Assembly: GCF_006438965.1 (NCBI RefSeq) | Contig: NZ_RCZM01000002.1 | Span: 1-64,000 of the forward strand | DNA length: 64,000 nucleotides | Reading direction: 5' to 3' | Source: Pedococcus bigeumensis | GTDB taxonomy: Bacteria; Actinomycetota; Actinomycetes; Actinomycetales; Dermatophilaceae | In this document: positions 54,048-64,000 of the stretch, piece after piece | Layout of the letters: each line of letters begins with the position of its first letter | Position numbering within the stretch: position 1 is the first letter of the stretch | The notes under the pieces: generated by a model | What the model was told of the DNA's origin: nothing | What the model saw: only the letters and a program-made list of their open reading frames with translations | Database searches by the model: none | Translations under genes and position numbers: made by a program

Positions 54048-54053
54048 CCATGC

Positions 54054-56726
54054 GTGAGTCGCCTCCTGCTCCTCGACGGTCATTCCCTTGCCTACCGCGC
54101 GTTCTTCGCGCTGCCGGCCGAGAACTTCTCGACCAGCACCGGACAGCACACCAACGCGGTCTACGGCTTCACCTCGATGTTGATCAACGTCATGCGTGAC
54201 GAGCAGCCGACCCACCTGGCGGTGGCTTTCGACGTGTCGAGGCAGACCTTCCGCACCGAGCAGTACGCCGAGTACAAGGCCGGCCGGTCGGCGACCCCCA
54301 GCGAGTTCAAGGGGCAGGTGTCGCTGCTGCACGAGGTCCTCGACGCGCTCAAGATCCGCTATGTCGAGGTCGACGGCTACGAAGCCGACGACGTGCTCGC
54401 CACCCTCACCACGCAGGCCCTGGCGGAGGGCATGGAGGTGCTGATCTGCTCGGGCGACCGCGATGCGTTCCAGCTGGTCACCGACAGCAGCACCGTGCTC
54501 TATCCCGTCAAGGGCGTCTCCGAGCTCGCCCGGATGACCCCGGCCGCCGTGGAGACCAAGTACGGCGTGCTGCCCGAGCGGTACTCCGACCTGGCCGCCC
54601 TCGTCGGCGAGTCCTCCGACAACCTGCCCGGTGTGCCCGGAGTGGGCCCCAAGACGGCCGCCAAGTGGATCGGCCAGTACGGCGACCTCACCGGCCTGGT
54701 CGCCCACGTCGACGAGATCAAGGGCAAGGCGGGGGAGTCGCTGCGCGAGCACCTCGACGGCGTGCTGCGCAACCGCCGCCTCAACCAGCTCGTCCGCGAC
54801 CTCGACATGCCCATCACCATCGCCGACCTCGAGCGGCAGAACTGGGACCGCGAGCAGGTCCACGCCGTCTTCGACAGCCTCGAGTTCCGCGTGCTGCGCG
54901 ACCGCCTCTTCGAGTACCTCGACGCGCCCCAGGAGGAGGCCGACCACGGCTTCGACCTCGACGGCGCGCTGCTCGCGCCTGACGAGGTGGCCGGCTGGCT
55001 GGAGGAGTATGCCGCGACCGGCGCCACCGTGGGCGTGCACCTCGTCGGCCAGTGGGGTCGCGGCACCGGGGACGCCACGGCCCTCGCGCTGGCCACCGAC
55101 GGTGACGCGGCGGCCTACGTCGACCTGACCACCCTCGACCCGGCCGGGGAGGCGGCGGTCGGAGCGTGGCTGGCCGACGCCAAGCGTCCCAAGGTGCTGC
55201 ACGACGCGAAAGGTCCGTTGCTGGCACTCGCTGCGCGGGGCTGGCCGGTCGAGGGGATCGCGACCGACACCGCCCTGGCGGCCTACCTCGTGCGTCCTGA
55301 CCAGCGGTCCTACGACCTCGCCGACCTCGTGCTGCGCCACCTCGGGCGCGAGCTGCGCGCCGAAGCCGACAACTCTGGGCAGGGGCTGCTCGACTTCGGC
55401 GAGGAGGGTGACGCGGGCACGCAGGACGCGATGGTCCGGGCCCGTGCGGTGCTCGACCTGGCCGGCTCGCTGGCCGAGCAGCTCGAGGCCACCGGCGGCA
55501 CGTCGCTCCAGCAGGACGTCGAGCTGCCGCTGGAGCAGGTGCTGGCCAGCATGGAGCGCACCGGCATCGCGGCCGACGTCGAGGTGATGACCGGGCTGGA
55601 GGCCGACTTCGCCGCCAAGGTGCGCGAGGCGCAGGGTGACGCCTACGACGCGATCGGTGGCGACCAGATCAACCTGGGCTCGCCCAAGCAGCTCCAGGTG
55701 GTGCTCTTCGAGACCCTCGGCCTGCCCAAGACTCGCCGCACCAAGACCGGCTACACGACCGACGCCGATGCGCTGACCGACCTGTTCACCAAGACCGAGC
55801 ACCCGTTCCTCGAGGCGCTGCTGCGGCACCGCGACGCCTCGCGTCTGCGGGTGACCGTCGAGGGGCTGCTCAAGTCGGTGGCCGACGACGGCCGCATCCA
55901 CACGACCTACCAGCAGACCATCGCGGCGACCGGTCGACTCTCGTCCACCGACCCGAACCTGCAGAACATCCCGATCCGCACCGACGAGGGCCGCCGGATC
56001 CGCGAGGTGTTCATCGTCGGTGAGGGCTACGAGTCGCTGATGTCCGCCGACTACAGCCAGATCGAGATGCGGATCATGGCCCACCTGTCCGGTGACGAGG
56101 GCCTGATCGAGGCGTTCCGCACCGGCGAGGACCTGCACCGGTTCGTGGGCTCGCGCGTCTTCCACGTCGAGCCCGAGGACGTCACCTCGGCGATGCGGTC
56201 CAAGGTCAAGGCGATGTCCTACGGGCTGGCCTACGGGCTGTCCGCGTTCGGACTGTCCAAGCAGCTCACCATCTCGACCGGCGAGGCGCAGGGCCTGATG
56301 GACGAGTACTTCGCCCGGTTCGGCGGGGTCAAGGACTACCTCGACACCGTCGTGGTGCAGGCGCGGGGGACCGGCTACACCGAGACCATGCTCGGTCGGC
56401 GCCGCTACCTGCCCGACCTGACCTCCGACAACCGGCAGCGCCGCGAGATGGCCGAGCGGATGGCCCTCAACGCACCGATCCAGGGTTCCGCCGCCGACAT
56501 CATCAAGCTCGCGATGCTGCGGGTCGAGGCTGCGCTCAAGGAGTCCGGCGCCCAGTCCCGCCAGCTGCTCCAGGTGCACGACGAGCTGGTCCTCGAGATC
56601 GCTCCCGGCGAGGCGGCCGACGTGGAGGCGCTGGTGCGCAAGGAGATGGGTGGCGCCATCGAGATGGATGTCCCGCTCGACGTGAGTGTCGGCGTCGGCC
56701 GCTCCTGGTTCGACGCCGCCCACTGA
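54054..56726 (+). CDS. polA: DNA polymerase I
   Basis: An 890-residue repair and Okazaki-processing polymerase. The 5' nuclease domain (about 1-300) has [20 protein letters not shown] and [20 protein letters not shown]. The middle domain lacks the D-x-E residues of an active 3'-5' exonuclease (it reads [16 protein letters not shown] where the first site would be), so proofreading is probably lost, as in mycobacterial PolA. The polymerase domain has motif [17 protein letters not shown], the O-helix [20 protein letters not shown] and motif [18 protein letters not shown] 54054 follows TAGGCT, a leaderless promoter. Confidence 0.95.
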   Translation: MSRLLLLDGHSLAYRAFFALPAENFSTSTGQHTNAVYGFTSMLINVMRDEQPTHLAVAFDVSRQTFRTEQYAEYKAGRSATPSEFKGQVSLLHEVLDALKIRYVEVDGYEADDVLATLTTQALAEGMEVLICSGDRDAFQLVTDSSTVLYPVKGVSELARMTPAAVETKYGVLPERYSDLAALVGESSDNLPGVPGVGPKTAAKWIGQYGDLTGLVAHVDEIKGKAGESLREHLDGVLRNRRLNQLVRDLDMPITIADLERQNWDREQVHAVFDSLEFRVLRDRLFEYLDAPQEEADHGFDLDGALLAPDEVAGWLEEYAATGATVGVHLVGQWGRGTGDATALALATDGDAAAYVDLTTLDPAGEAAVGAWLADAKRPKVLHDAKGPLLALAARGWPVEGIATDTALAAYLVRPDQRSYDLADLVLRHLGRELRAEADNSGQGLLDFGEEGDAGTQDAMVRARAVLDLAGSLAEQLEATGGTSLQQDVELPLEQVLASMERTGIAADVEVMTGLEADFAAKVREAQGDAYDAIGGDQINLGSPKQLQVVLFETLGLPKTRRTKTGYTTDADALTDLFTKTEHPFLEALLRHRDASRLRVTVEGLLKSVADDGRIHTTYQQTIAATGRLSSTDPNLQNIPIRTDEGRRIREVFIVGEGYESLMSADYSQIEMRIMAHLSGDEGLIEAFRTGEDLHRFVGSRVFHVEPEDVTSAMRSKVKAMSYGLAYGLSAFGLSKQLTISTGEAQGLMDEYFARFGGVKDYLDTVVVQARGTGYTETMLGRRRYLPDLTSDNRQRREMAERMALNAPIQGSAADIIKLAMLRVEAALKESGAQSRQLLQVHDELVLEIAPGEAADVEALVRKEMGGAIEMDVPLDVSVGVGRSWFDAAH

Positions 56727-56826
56727 GCGACGCCGCCCAGCGACACCGCGGGGGAGATGTCCGTCACGGCACTGGTTTCGCTGAGCGCGGCGTTCGGGTG
56801 CGTGCGAACCTCTAGGGTTGGCGCCC

Positions 56827-57831
56827 ATGACCGACCACCACGAACTCCACGCCCTCGTCGAGGCGCCCGCGACGGAGGACGCCCGTCCCCAGCGCGCCGT
56901 CGTCACCGGCGGTGCGGGGTTCCTGGGCTCCCACCTGTGCGAGCACCTGCTCGGCCGGGGCATCGACGTGGTTTGTGTCGACAACTTCCTCACCGGGAGC
57001 AGGGCCAACATCGCGCACCTGCTCGACCACGACGGCTTCACGGTGATGCAGGCTGACGTCAGCCACGGGATCACCGTGCCGGGCCCGGTCGGCTACGTCC
57101 TGCACTTTGCCTCGCCGGCCTCGCCGGTGGACTACCTCAAGCTGCCGATCGAGACGTTGTCGGTGGGTTCGCGGGGGACCTTCCACGCCCTCGACCTGGC
57201 CGTTCACAAGGGAGCCCGGTTCCTGCTGGCCTCGACTTCGGAGGTCTACGGCGACCCCAGCGTGCACCCCCAGCCCGAGTCCTACTGGGGCAACGTCAAC
57301 CCGGTCGGCCCGCGGGGGGTCTACGACGAGGCAAAACGGTTCAGCGAGGCCCTCACCACGGCATACCGGGCGACGTATGGGCTGGACGCGGCGATCGCGC
57401 GCATCTTCAACACGTATGGACCCCGGATGCGCCCCGATGACGGGCGCGCGATCCCGAACTTCATCTCCCAGGCGTTGCGCGGAGAGTCCCTCACGGTGTT
57501 CGGGGACGGGCTGCAGACCCGCAGCATCTGCTACGTCGACGACGAGGTCGACGGGCTGGTGGCCCTGCTGACGTCAGGTCACCCGGGGCCGATGAACATC
57601 GGCAACCCGGACGAGATCTCGATGCTCGACCTGGCGCGCAAGATCATCGACCTGACGGGCAGCGAATCTGAGATCACCTTCGACCCGAGGCCGGTCGACG
57701 ACCCCCAGATCCGCCAGCCCGACATCGCCCTCGCATCACGTGAGCTGGGCTGGAAGCCACAGCACTCGATGACCGAGGGCCTGCAGCGCACCGTCGACTA
57801 CTTCCGGGCCCTGGACGAGTCCTCTGCCTAA
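56827..57831 (+). CDS. UDP-glucuronate decarboxylase-like NAD-dependent epimerase
   Basis: A 334-residue extended SDR. The NAD loop is [20 protein letters not shown]; the active site is [20 protein letters not shown] and [20 protein letters not shown] (Tyr-x3-Lys); [20 protein letters not shown] and [15 protein letters not shown] complete the UXS pattern. It should make UDP-xylose or a related sugar from UDP-glucuronate. TAGGGT (56813-56818) lies 8 nt before the ATG. It opens the surface-glycan locus with the flippase and AftD-like enzyme next to it. Confidence 0.85.
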   Translation: MTDHHELHALVEAPATEDARPQRAVVTGGAGFLGSHLCEHLLGRGIDVVCVDNFLTGSRANIAHLLDHDGFTVMQADVSHGITVPGPVGYVLHFASPASPVDYLKLPIETLSVGSRGTFHALDLAVHKGARFLLASTSEVYGDPSVHPQPESYWGNVNPVGPRGVYDEAKRFSEALTTAYRATYGLDAAIARIFNTYGPRMRPDDGRAIPNFISQALRGESLTVFGDGLQTRSICYVDDEVDGLVALLTSGHPGPMNIGNPDEISMLDLARKIIDLTGSESEITFDPRPVDDPQIRQPDIALASRELGWKPQHSMTEGLQRTVDYFRALDESSA

Positions 57832-57839
57832 CCCAAACC

Positions 57840-59081
57840 TCAGGTGGCGGCGACCGGGCCAGTAGCCTTCGACAGCACGATGGCCGCGCCCGTCAGGACC
57901 AGGACCAGCCCTCCAGCGACGACCGCGAGGACGATCTGACGAACGGACCCATGCGACACCAGGACGATGGCAGCGACTATCCCTGCGGTTACGAGCCAGA
58001 TCAGGTAGCCGAGCCGCCGGTCGTCGCGCGCGACGCTTGCGTAGGCCAGGACCTGGGTCAACGACAGCAGCGAACCCGCCACGACAAAGACGGGCACCAG
58101 CGGAGCCAGCGACGTGTAGGTCCGCCCCCCGACGAGCAGGATGAGCGAGGGCCCGAACGCCGCGGCGACGCAGGTCGCGACCGCACCTATGGCCAAGGTC
58201 AGACCGCTCGCCCAGAGCAGGCCCTGTCGCCGATCGTGTCGAGCCATGGAGGGGTAGGCGACCGTCGCCAGGAAACCCGGCCCCCAGAAGGCTGCCTTGG
58301 CGAAGATGCTCAGCACTGCGTAGCCGCCTGCGGCTTCTGCTGCGAGGAAGTGCCTGGCCAAGGGTGTATCGACGTTGGACAGGACGAGCAAACCCGAGGT
58401 GGTGGCTGTTGCGACGAGGGTGGGCTTGAACCACGTGGTCCGGGCCCTGACGAGGTGGGGGAACGCGCCCACGACCAGGGCACCTGCGGCCCCGGCCGTG
58501 ATGAGGGCGGCGACAGCCGTGGCAGCCAGGACGGCACTGGTGTCCCATCCACGCCAAGCCGCGATCGCACCCGAGGCGAAACGGGCAACTCCCGTGGCTA
58601 CGTAGATGCCAGCCAAGGACATGAATCGCTCGTGCCCCTGCAGACACCCCTGCACGGCGAAGGTCACGCAGGTCGCCAAGCTGGTCACTCCTACCCACAC
58701 GACCGCCCACGGGGAATTGAGGTGGAGGACGTCTGCGAGCAGCGGCGACGCGGCGCCCATCAAGGCCATCGAGCCCGCGCCGATCAGCAGTCCAGTCCGC
58801 AGCGCCATGGTGTCCAGCTCGAGCGGGCCGTCCTCTGTTGGCGTCGCTCGTGCGACGTGACGCGCCACGACGAGCTGCAGGGCCAAGGCCGGCACGCCAG
58901 CGATCACCACGAGGTTGAGCAACGCTGCGACAGCACCAAATCGGGCGGGTTCCAGGGCATGGCTGAGGACGAGGAAGAACGCGTAGCCCAGAACGTTGGC
59001 CATCAGCGTCCCGGCACCCACAAGGGCTGCCGCCCCGCCCTTCTCGACCAAACGTGGCAGTGGCAGACGACGCGCCTCCAT
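57840..59081 (-). CDS. Polysaccharide flippase (Wzx/MATE-like)
   Basis: A 413-residue protein with about twelve hydrophobic helices, starting ALVGAGTLMANVLGYAFFLV and including FGAVAALLNLVVIAGVPALA, GVTSLATCVTFAVQGCLQG, SVARDDRRLGYLIWLVTAGI and VVAGGLVLVLTGAAIVLSKA. It resembles polysaccharide-biosynthesis exporters that flip lipid-linked oligosaccharide. ATG 59081 has GGAAGG about 11 nt upstream. It converges on the epimerase gene with only 8 nt between stops, and is divergent from the arabinofuranosyltransferase gene. Confidence 0.8.
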   Translation of the reverse strand: MEARRLPLPRLVEKGGAAALVGAGTLMANVLGYAFFLVLSHALEPARFGAVAALLNLVVIAGVPALALQLVVARHVARATPTEDGPLELDTMALRTGLLIGAGSMALMGAASPLLADVLHLNSPWAVVWVGVTSLATCVTFAVQGCLQGHERFMSLAGIYVATGVARFASGAIAAWRGWDTSAVLAATAVAALITAGAAGALVVGAFPHLVRARTTWFKPTLVATATTSGLLVLSNVDTPLARHFLAAEAAGGYAVLSIFAKAAFWGPGFLATVAYPSMARHDRRQGLLWASGLTLAIGAVATCVAAAFGPSLILLVGGRTYTSLAPLVPVFVVAGSLLSLTQVLAYASVARDDRRLGYLIWLVTAGIVAAIVLVSHGSVRQIVLAVVAGGLVLVLTGAAIVLSKATGPVAAT

Positions 59082-59176
59082 TGCCGGCCCACCTTCCCAG
59101 ACTCTCGTGCCGGCTCGGTTAGATTTGGAGCGACGGCGATGCAGTTGCGATACGGACGACGAGGACAGGCCCAGGG

Positions 59177-62100
59177 GTGACTCTCTCACAACGCAGCCGC
59201 GTGGCCGAGGAGGGACGCCGAGGCTCCAGCGGTGGCGCCGTGCCGTACTTGGTGGCCCTGATGGTGCTGGCCGCGGCGGCGTTCCGCTCCGACTGGGGGT
59301 CCCTGGTTGCGGACACCAAGCCGGAGCTGTACCTGGACCCCGCAGGCACCTTCCAGGCGGCACTGTCCGGGCTTGCACCGAACCCCTACCTGGGGTCCCC
59401 GAACTTCAACGGCGGAATCCTGCCCGTGGCCGCACTCCTTTCCGTGCTGCACCTCGTCGTCGAACCTGCGTGGCTGCTGCAGAGGTTGCTGCACGTGGCC
59501 TTGGGTCTTGCCGCGTTCGCCGGCGCTGGCCGGGTGGCACGGCACTGGGGTGTGTCGGAGCGGACAGGCTGGATAGCGGCGGCGGCGCTGTACACGATCG
59601 GGCCGTTCGCCCTTGTCGGCGGAGCCACGTTGCCGGTCGCCATCCCACACGCCGTGCTGCCTTGGCTCCTGGTCGCAGTGGCACGCAGCTTGCAACCCCG
59701 CGAGTCCGTGCGCTACCTGGCGGCGTCCATCGTGTTGTTCGCGGCCATGACCGGTATCAACGCCGGCTCGGTGCCGCTCCTCCTCATGTGCCCCGTGGTC
59801 GTTGTCGTGCTCGCCGCCATCCTGAAGGCACGGGGGTCGACAAGGAATGTCGCTGCCCGCGGGCTTGTCCTCGGGGTCGGGTTTGCCGCGATCAGCGCCT
59901 ACTGGCTGGTTCCGGCATTGGTGGCGCGCGGGTCGGGCCAGCAGATCGTCGGAACCACCGAGTCGATGGATGCGATCGCCGCGACGTCCTCGTGGTCCGA
60001 GGTGGTGCGAGGGTTCGGCCTCTGGCCCATGTACGGAGGGGACAGCAACGGCCCTTGGCAACCCGGCTTCGCCGCCTACGTGACCAACCCGCTGGTCATT
60101 GTGGTGACCGTGGTCCCATTGGGTCTCGCTGCCCTTGGCGTCGCACGGCTCGGGCGACGCGCGGTGGTCCCTGCTGTGCTCGTGGCGACGGGGGCCGCTC
60201 TCATGGTGGGACTGCACCCCATCGAGTCCCCAACACCGCTGGGTTCCCTGTTGGCCAGCGCCTTTGCGAAGGTGCCTGCCCTGCTGGTGCTACGCACGAC
60301 AGCCAAGTCGGGGAGCACGGTGGCCCTGGCCGTCGCGGTGCTCGCAGGCGCTGGCATCATGGCGATCCGTGACCTGATCGTCCATCAGGCCGGGGGGCGA
60401 GGCCGGTTTTGGCGTCGAAGAGTAAGCGCCATCTTCCTCGTCGTGGGCTCCGTGGTCCTGGGCACGCTCGCCTACCCGCTCGTGACCGGGAGTTCCAACC
60501 CCGTGACGATGGACATCCCGTCGTACTGGAGGGCAGCCGCGGCATCGCTGAACCAGCAGCCGGCAGACCGGGGTACTTGGTTCCTACCGGGGACCGACCA
60601 GACCGACTACCGATGGGGCTACTCGGGCCCAGATGACGTGGTGCTGGGGCTGATCCATGGGCGCACGCTCCGCCGGTCCACAGTCCCCAACAGCAGCCCG
60701 GCCGCGACCGACCTGATGGCCGGCATCGACAACTCCCTCGCCAGGGGGGATGCCCCTCGTGATCTGGTCTCCGCGATGGCGGAGTATCTGGGCGTCGGCA
60801 CGGTCGTCTTACGTGCTGACATCGACACGACGACGACGGGTGGTATCAGCCCGGGGCGTTTGCAACAGCAGCTTGACTCGGATCCAGGACTGAGCCGGGC
60901 CGCCAGCTTCGGCGAGTTCCCTGCGCGGTGGGCTGACCCCCGCGACAGGACCGCCCCGGACGCGGCCCTGGTGATCTATGAGGTGCGTTCGGCGACGGTC
61001 CGGCCCGTGCTGCGACCGGGCACGGGAACCACGACGCTGGTCGGGGACCCGAGCTCCATACCCTTGCTGGTTCGCGCTGGTCTCCTTCCCGACCGCCGGC
61101 CGGTCCACCTCGCCAGCACGCTCGGGCAAGCCGACTTCGCCGCTCTCCTTCGTCAGGGAACGCGCATCGAGCTGACCGACGGGGCTGAGCGTCGCGGGGT
61201 GTCGGTGGGCCGCGTTGGCGTGCCGACGACACCACTGCTGACCACACGGGAGACACCGTTTTCGCCCCGCACGGTGTCCGCCCGGACCGATGACCAGACA
61301 GTCCGCTTCTACCGGGGCGCAGTCCAGGTCGGCGACTCCTCGAACGGGTCCGTGTTCGGCCCCACCGCCAATGATTCGGCTGCAGCCGCAGTCGACGGCG
61401 ACGATCGCACCGCCTGGATCGCAGGTGACTTCGGCAATGCCGTTGGCCAGCGGTGGTGGGTTGACTTCGGGCAGTCGCGCACGCTGTCCACCGTCCGGCT
61501 CAACCTGGCGCGGACCACCCCCGTTCAGATCGCCACGCTGCGTGTCTCTGCGGGCGCGACCAGCCGGGTCGTGCAGGTGCCCGCCGGGGCAAGCCGCGTC
61601 GAGGTCGACCTCGGCGACGTCAAGTCGAACGAGCTCTCGGTCGAGGTGACGAAGGTCCAGGGTGACGGGATTAACGGGGTCGGACTCGCCGAGGTCGAGC
61701 CCACGGGGATCGCCCTCGCACCCGGAGTACGGACTCCGCTCACGCTCCAGTCGCTCTCGGCGTCCCTTGACCAGCGCGAGCGGCAGCTGTTGTCCCTGAC
61801 GCCGCTCGACATCGTCCTTCGCCGCTACCAGGGGCTGCTCGGTCTGGGGGACGACGACGAGGAGACCACACTTGACCGCACCGTGACATTGCCGGACCAG
61901 CGCGCCTTCCTGCCGGTCGCGACGATACGTTCCACGGGGATGAGCGAGGTCATCGCCGACCGCCTTGCCGGAACGGAATGGGATGTTCGGACCACCGCCT
62001 CCAGTCGCCGCGACGACTCGCCCCTCAACCGATCGTCCCTGGTGCTGGACGGCGACGATCGCACCGCTTGGGTCCCGGCGGCGGGAACGGGCGACTGGAT

Positions 62101-63343
62101 GCAGGCAGAGCTCACCGAGGCGCAACGGCTCTCGTCCGTACGCATCACGCAGCCGAACGGCGACCGACGGATCAGCGAGGTCGCTGTGTCGCTCGACGGT
62201 CGCATCGTCGGCAAGTACCCCGTGGCCGCCCGCGTCACGACAATCCGCTTTCCCGCGCAGACCGCACGAACTCTCCGACTGACGATCACGGACACCACCC
62301 TCGGGTCCGATCCCGTGGGAATTGCCTCGCTGTCGCTACCCGGAGTCGATCCGAAGAAGCAGACAGGCGGGTCTCCCTGTCTGAACGTGGCCACCTTGGA
62401 CGGCGCTGCGGTGCGCGGCCAGATCGAGAACCCGCAGAGCTTCTTCGAGTCCGGGTTGGCGCAAACAGCCCCATGTCGCGATCAGCGGGTCGTCACGGCT
62501 GGCCTGGGAGAGCACGAGATCGCCTCACCAGCGGGCCTCACCGTGGATGAACTGACCCTCTATGACGCCGTGCACCTCCCCGGCGCGCCTGCGGCCGATC
62601 TCGGGGTGAGCACGAGAACGACGGACCACGGGATGACGGTTCAGGTGCGCCTGCCGGTCAGGAGCCTGCCCACGACGCTGTCTCTCGGCATGGCTGACCT
62701 CGGGTGGACGGCACGGCTCGAGGGCGTCGAGCTCACGACGGTCGACGGGGTGGACGGGTATGCGGCCGGGTGGGCCGTTCCGGCTGGACCTGCTGTCACC
62801 GTCACGGTCCGCTACCCGCACGCCGGGCAGGTTTTGGCAGCCCAATGGTTCAGCGCCGTGATCCTGCTGGTGGTGTTGCTCCTGCTCCTGGTGCCCTCGA
62901 CTAGGACTGGGCCACTGAGCGCGCGCGACGGCGAGATCCCCGACACCTCGACGGATGACCACGGTCGGGCGTCCCGCGCCGCACGGATGTGTCGACTGAG
63001 GCCGTGGCTGGTCGGCGCCGCCGTGCTCATCGGGGTCGGGGCGACGGCGCCGTGGGCTTTGATCGTGGTGGTTCCGGCACTCGTCGTGAGCACCATCCGG
63101 CGGCGAGGAGCAGCTGGGAGGTTGGCTGTCGCCGCCTTGGTGTTCTGCGTTGCCCTGCCGCTGGTGATGTTCGTCGTCCGGGGTCTGTGGCCTGAGGTGC
63201 CAAGCTTCGACCTCGTCCGTCGGGATACCACCAGCCCGGTCTTCGCGGCGGCCTGGGCATGGCTGCTCGTGCTGGCCGCGGGTGTCGCACCACCTGCGTC
63301 GAAGGCAGCCAAACCACCCGCTAGAGTGCGGCCCCATGAGTGA
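59177..63343 (+). CDS. AftD-like alpha-(1->3)-arabinofuranosyltransferase (DUF3367)
   Basis: A 1388-residue protein. The N-terminal GT-C part (about 20-430) has ten or so helices and the acidic first loop WGSLVADTKPELYLDPAGTF then APNPYLGSPNFNGG. A long outer region (about 500-1220) contains at least two F5/8-type carbohydrate-binding modules (DDRTAWIAGDFGNAVGQRWW, and DDRTAWVPAAGTGDWMQAEL). Helices return at the end (VILLVVLLLLLVPST). In mycobacteria AftD adds arabinofuranose in cell-wall arabinan; here the acceptor glycan is unknown. GTG 59177 is the first start after AGGACAGG. Confidence 0.85.
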   Translation: MTLSQRSRVAEEGRRGSSGGAVPYLVALMVLAAAAFRSDWGSLVADTKPELYLDPAGTFQAALSGLAPNPYLGSPNFNGGILPVAALLSVLHLVVEPAWLLQRLLHVALGLAAFAGAGRVARHWGVSERTGWIAAAALYTIGPFALVGGATLPVAIPHAVLPWLLVAVARSLQPRESVRYLAASIVLFAAMTGINAGSVPLLLMCPVVVVVLAAILKARGSTRNVAARGLVLGVGFAAISAYWLVPALVARGSGQQIVGTTESMDAIAATSSWSEVVRGFGLWPMYGGDSNGPWQPGFAAYVTNPLVIVVTVVPLGLAALGVARLGRRAVVPAVLVATGAALMVGLHPIESPTPLGSLLASAFAKVPALLVLRTTAKSGSTVALAVAVLAGAGIMAIRDLIVHQAGGRGRFWRRRVSAIFLVVGSVVLGTLAYPLVTGSSNPVTMDIPSYWRAAAASLNQQPADRGTWFLPGTDQTDYRWGYSGPDDVVLGLIHGRTLRRSTVPNSSPAATDLMAGIDNSLARGDAPRDLVSAMAEYLGVGTVVLRADIDTTTTGGISPGRLQQQLDSDPGLSRAASFGEFPARWADPRDRTAPDAALVIYEVRSATVRPVLRPGTGTTTLVGDPSSIPLLVRAGLLPDRRPVHLASTLGQADFAALLRQGTRIELTDGAERRGVSVGRVGVPTTPLLTTRETPFSPRTVSARTDDQTVRFYRGAVQVGDSSNGSVFGPTANDSAAAAVDGDDRTAWIAGDFGNAVGQRWWVDFGQSRTLSTVRLNLARTTPVQIATLRVSAGATSRVVQVPAGASRVEVDLGDVKSNELSVEVTKVQGDGINGVGLAEVEPTGIALAPGVRTPLTLQSLSASLDQRERQLLSLTPLDIVLRRYQGLLGLGDDDEETTLDRTVTLPDQRAFLPVATIRSTGMSEVIADRLAGTEWDVRTTASSRRDDSPLNRSSLVLDGDDRTAWVPAAGTGDWMQAELTEAQRLSSVRITQPNGDRRISEVAVSLDGRIVGKYPVAARVTTIRFPAQTARTLRLTITDTTLGSDPVGIASLSLPGVDPKKQTGGSPCLNVATLDGAAVRGQIENPQSFFESGLAQTAPCRDQRVVTAGLGEHEIASPAGLTVDELTLYDAVHLPGAPAADLGVSTRTTDHGMTVQVRLPVRSLPTTLSLGMADLGWTARLEGVELTTVDGVDGYAAGWAVPAGPAVTVTVRYPHAGQVLAAQWFSAVILLVVLLLLLVPSTRTGPLSARDGEIPDTSTDDHGRASRAARMCRLRPWLVGAAVLIGVGATAPWALIVVVPALVVSTIRRRGAAGRLAVAALVFCVALPLVMFVVRGLWPEVPSFDLVRRDTTSPVFAAAWAWLLVLAAGVAPPASKAAKPPARVRPHE

Positions 63344-63689
63344 ACAGGGGTCACGAGCTGACGTAGACAGCCACCGTGCCGAGCGGGTCGTGGTCAGCCT
63401 CAGCCGCGGTCTGAAGGTGTGTCTGACCCTCGCGGCGCTGCTGTTCGCGGCGGCCGCCTTCAGCCTCTTCGTGGGGCTGCAGAAGCCAGGGCAGGAGGGC
63501 TTCCCCTTCCTTTGTGGTTCGGCCCTACACCCCCCGACAGACGACTTCCCCAAGTCGGTCTGCGGCTACCTCAACCGCAACCAGCAGCTCAAGGTCGGCT
63601 GGTTGGCATCGTCGGGACTGATCGTCGCCGTCGGGGGTTTCGCGTCCTTCGGCGTGAGTAGGCGGACCGAGGTCGAGCGAGCCCACTGA
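63336..63689 (+). CDS. Small two-helix membrane protein
   Basis: A 117-residue protein with helices near 25-45 (LKVCLTLAALLFAAAAFSLF) and 85-105 (VGWLASSGLIVAVGGFASFG), and an outer loop containing two cysteines (PFLCGSALHPPTDDFPKSVC). The cysteines could form a disulfide. ATG 63336 overlaps the AftD-like stop by 8 nt and has TAGAGT (63322-63327) 8 nt upstream, so it may have its own leaderless transcript too. The family is unknown. Confidence 0.75.
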   Translation: MSEQGSRADVDSHRAERVVVSLSRGLKVCLTLAALLFAAAAFSLFVGLQKPGQEGFPFLCGSALHPPTDDFPKSVCGYLNRNQQLKVGWLASSGLIVAVGGFASFGVSRRTEVERAH

Positions 63690-63717
63690 CACGGTCGGTC
63701 AGATGGGGCCGAGTGGC

Positions 63718-64000
63718 TCAACCCTTCGTCAGCCCGGCACTGCGCGAGATCTGAGGCAACAGCCAGCTCAGCACGAGGGTGGTGCCGGCCTCAGTGAAGT
63801 GCAGTCCGTCCTTGCGGAGGGTCACGTTGCCCGACGTGTTCGAGTAGCCACCCGCGCACAGGTGACCACCTAGGTCGACGACGCTGGCGCCATGCGCGGC
63901 CGCCACCTCCCTGGCGACGTCGTTGATCCAAGCGATCCGCTCCGCGTCGTTGATCGCTGGAGCCTCCCGTCCGTCACCGTCGGGGACCCCGTGACAGGGC
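63718..64000 (-). CDS. C-terminal part of an SGNH hydrolase (cut by window edge)
   Basis: The visible 93 residues end with SNTSGNVTLRKDGLHFTEAG then TTLVLSWLLPQISRSAGLTK. The D-x-x-H pair is the catalytic Asp-His of GDSL/SGNH enzymes, and AINDAERIAWINDVAREVAA precedes it. This tail matches the SGNH domain often fused to O-acyltransferases of surface glycans, but the rest lies beyond the right edge. It is convergent with the preceding small membrane gene. Confidence 0.75.
   Translation of the reverse strand, partial: PCHGVPDGDGREAPAINDAERIAWINDVAREVAAAHGASVVDLGGHLCAGGYSNTSGNVTLRKDGLHFTEAGTTLVLSWLLPQISRSAGLTKG

Noticed and set aside
54027-57074. 1015-codon open frame on the minus strand opposite polA
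   Set aside because: It is the mirror of polA codons in GC-rich DNA, with His/Arg/Gly-rich composition and no motifs; polA is certain.

Overview
The window is strongly GC-rich and reads as a chromosomal segment of an actinobacterium in Micrococcales. The order hisI-trpE-(Trp membrane protein)-trpC-trpB-trpA-MauE-DsbA-lgt-gltB-gltD-pyk, then a pdtaR-type ANTAR regulator and polA, is typical of Intrasporangiaceae-like genomes. That placement is inferred from gene order and protein style, not from a search. Actinobacterial traits include mycothiol-type enzymes, abundant GTG starts, GTGA/ATGA stop-start overlaps and many leaderless promoters (a -10-like hexamer 6-8 nt before the start codon).

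Region 1 (about 1-30 kb) is accessory. It starts with a GT4/GT1 glycosyltransferase pair and continues with small detoxification and biosynthesis-type genes: an MDR oxidoreductase with a divergent MarR regulator, SRPBCC, NTF2, VOC, DinB and MDMPI proteins, three dihydrofolate-reductase-like paralogues and several methyltransferases. It also has two TetR loci with visible operators, a molybdopterin oxidoreductase fused to a membrane cytochrome-like domain, an unrecognised three-gene membrane operon (16560 down to 14301), a phospholipase-D protein, an IS110 element and a tyrosine recombinase. Decay is common here: a truncated second copy of the recombinase start, frameshifted endonuclease-like and glyoxalase genes, a LuxR tail and a possible toxin remnant. 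Four very small genes lie in the gaps, two of them zinc-ribbon-like.

Region 2 (about 31-47 kb) is core metabolism. hisI-trpE and the Trp-associated membrane protein are translationally coupled. trpC has its own leaderless promoter and leads trpCBA, a MauE/DoxX membrane protein, a membrane-anchored DsbA-like thioredoxin and lgt, all tightly overlapped. gltB-gltD (glutamate synthase), pyk and tRNA-Leu(CAA) follow.

Region 3 (about 47-57 kb) carries two ANTAR regulators, an alpha/beta hydrolase, an HExxH-containing membrane protein, a DMT-type transporter, two GNAT enzymes separated from a hotdog thioesterase by a very strong hairpin, and polA, whose leaderless promoter overlaps that of the divergent thioesterase.

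Region 4 (56.8-64 kb) is a surface-glycan locus: a UDP-glucuronate-decarboxylase-like epimerase, a flippase, a giant AftD-like arabinofuranosyltransferase, a small membrane protein and the C-terminus of an SGNH hydrolase. Across the window the octamer GTATGCCG/CGGCATAC occurs about 18 times, well above my rough chance estimate, and is the most unusual sequence-scale signal I found.
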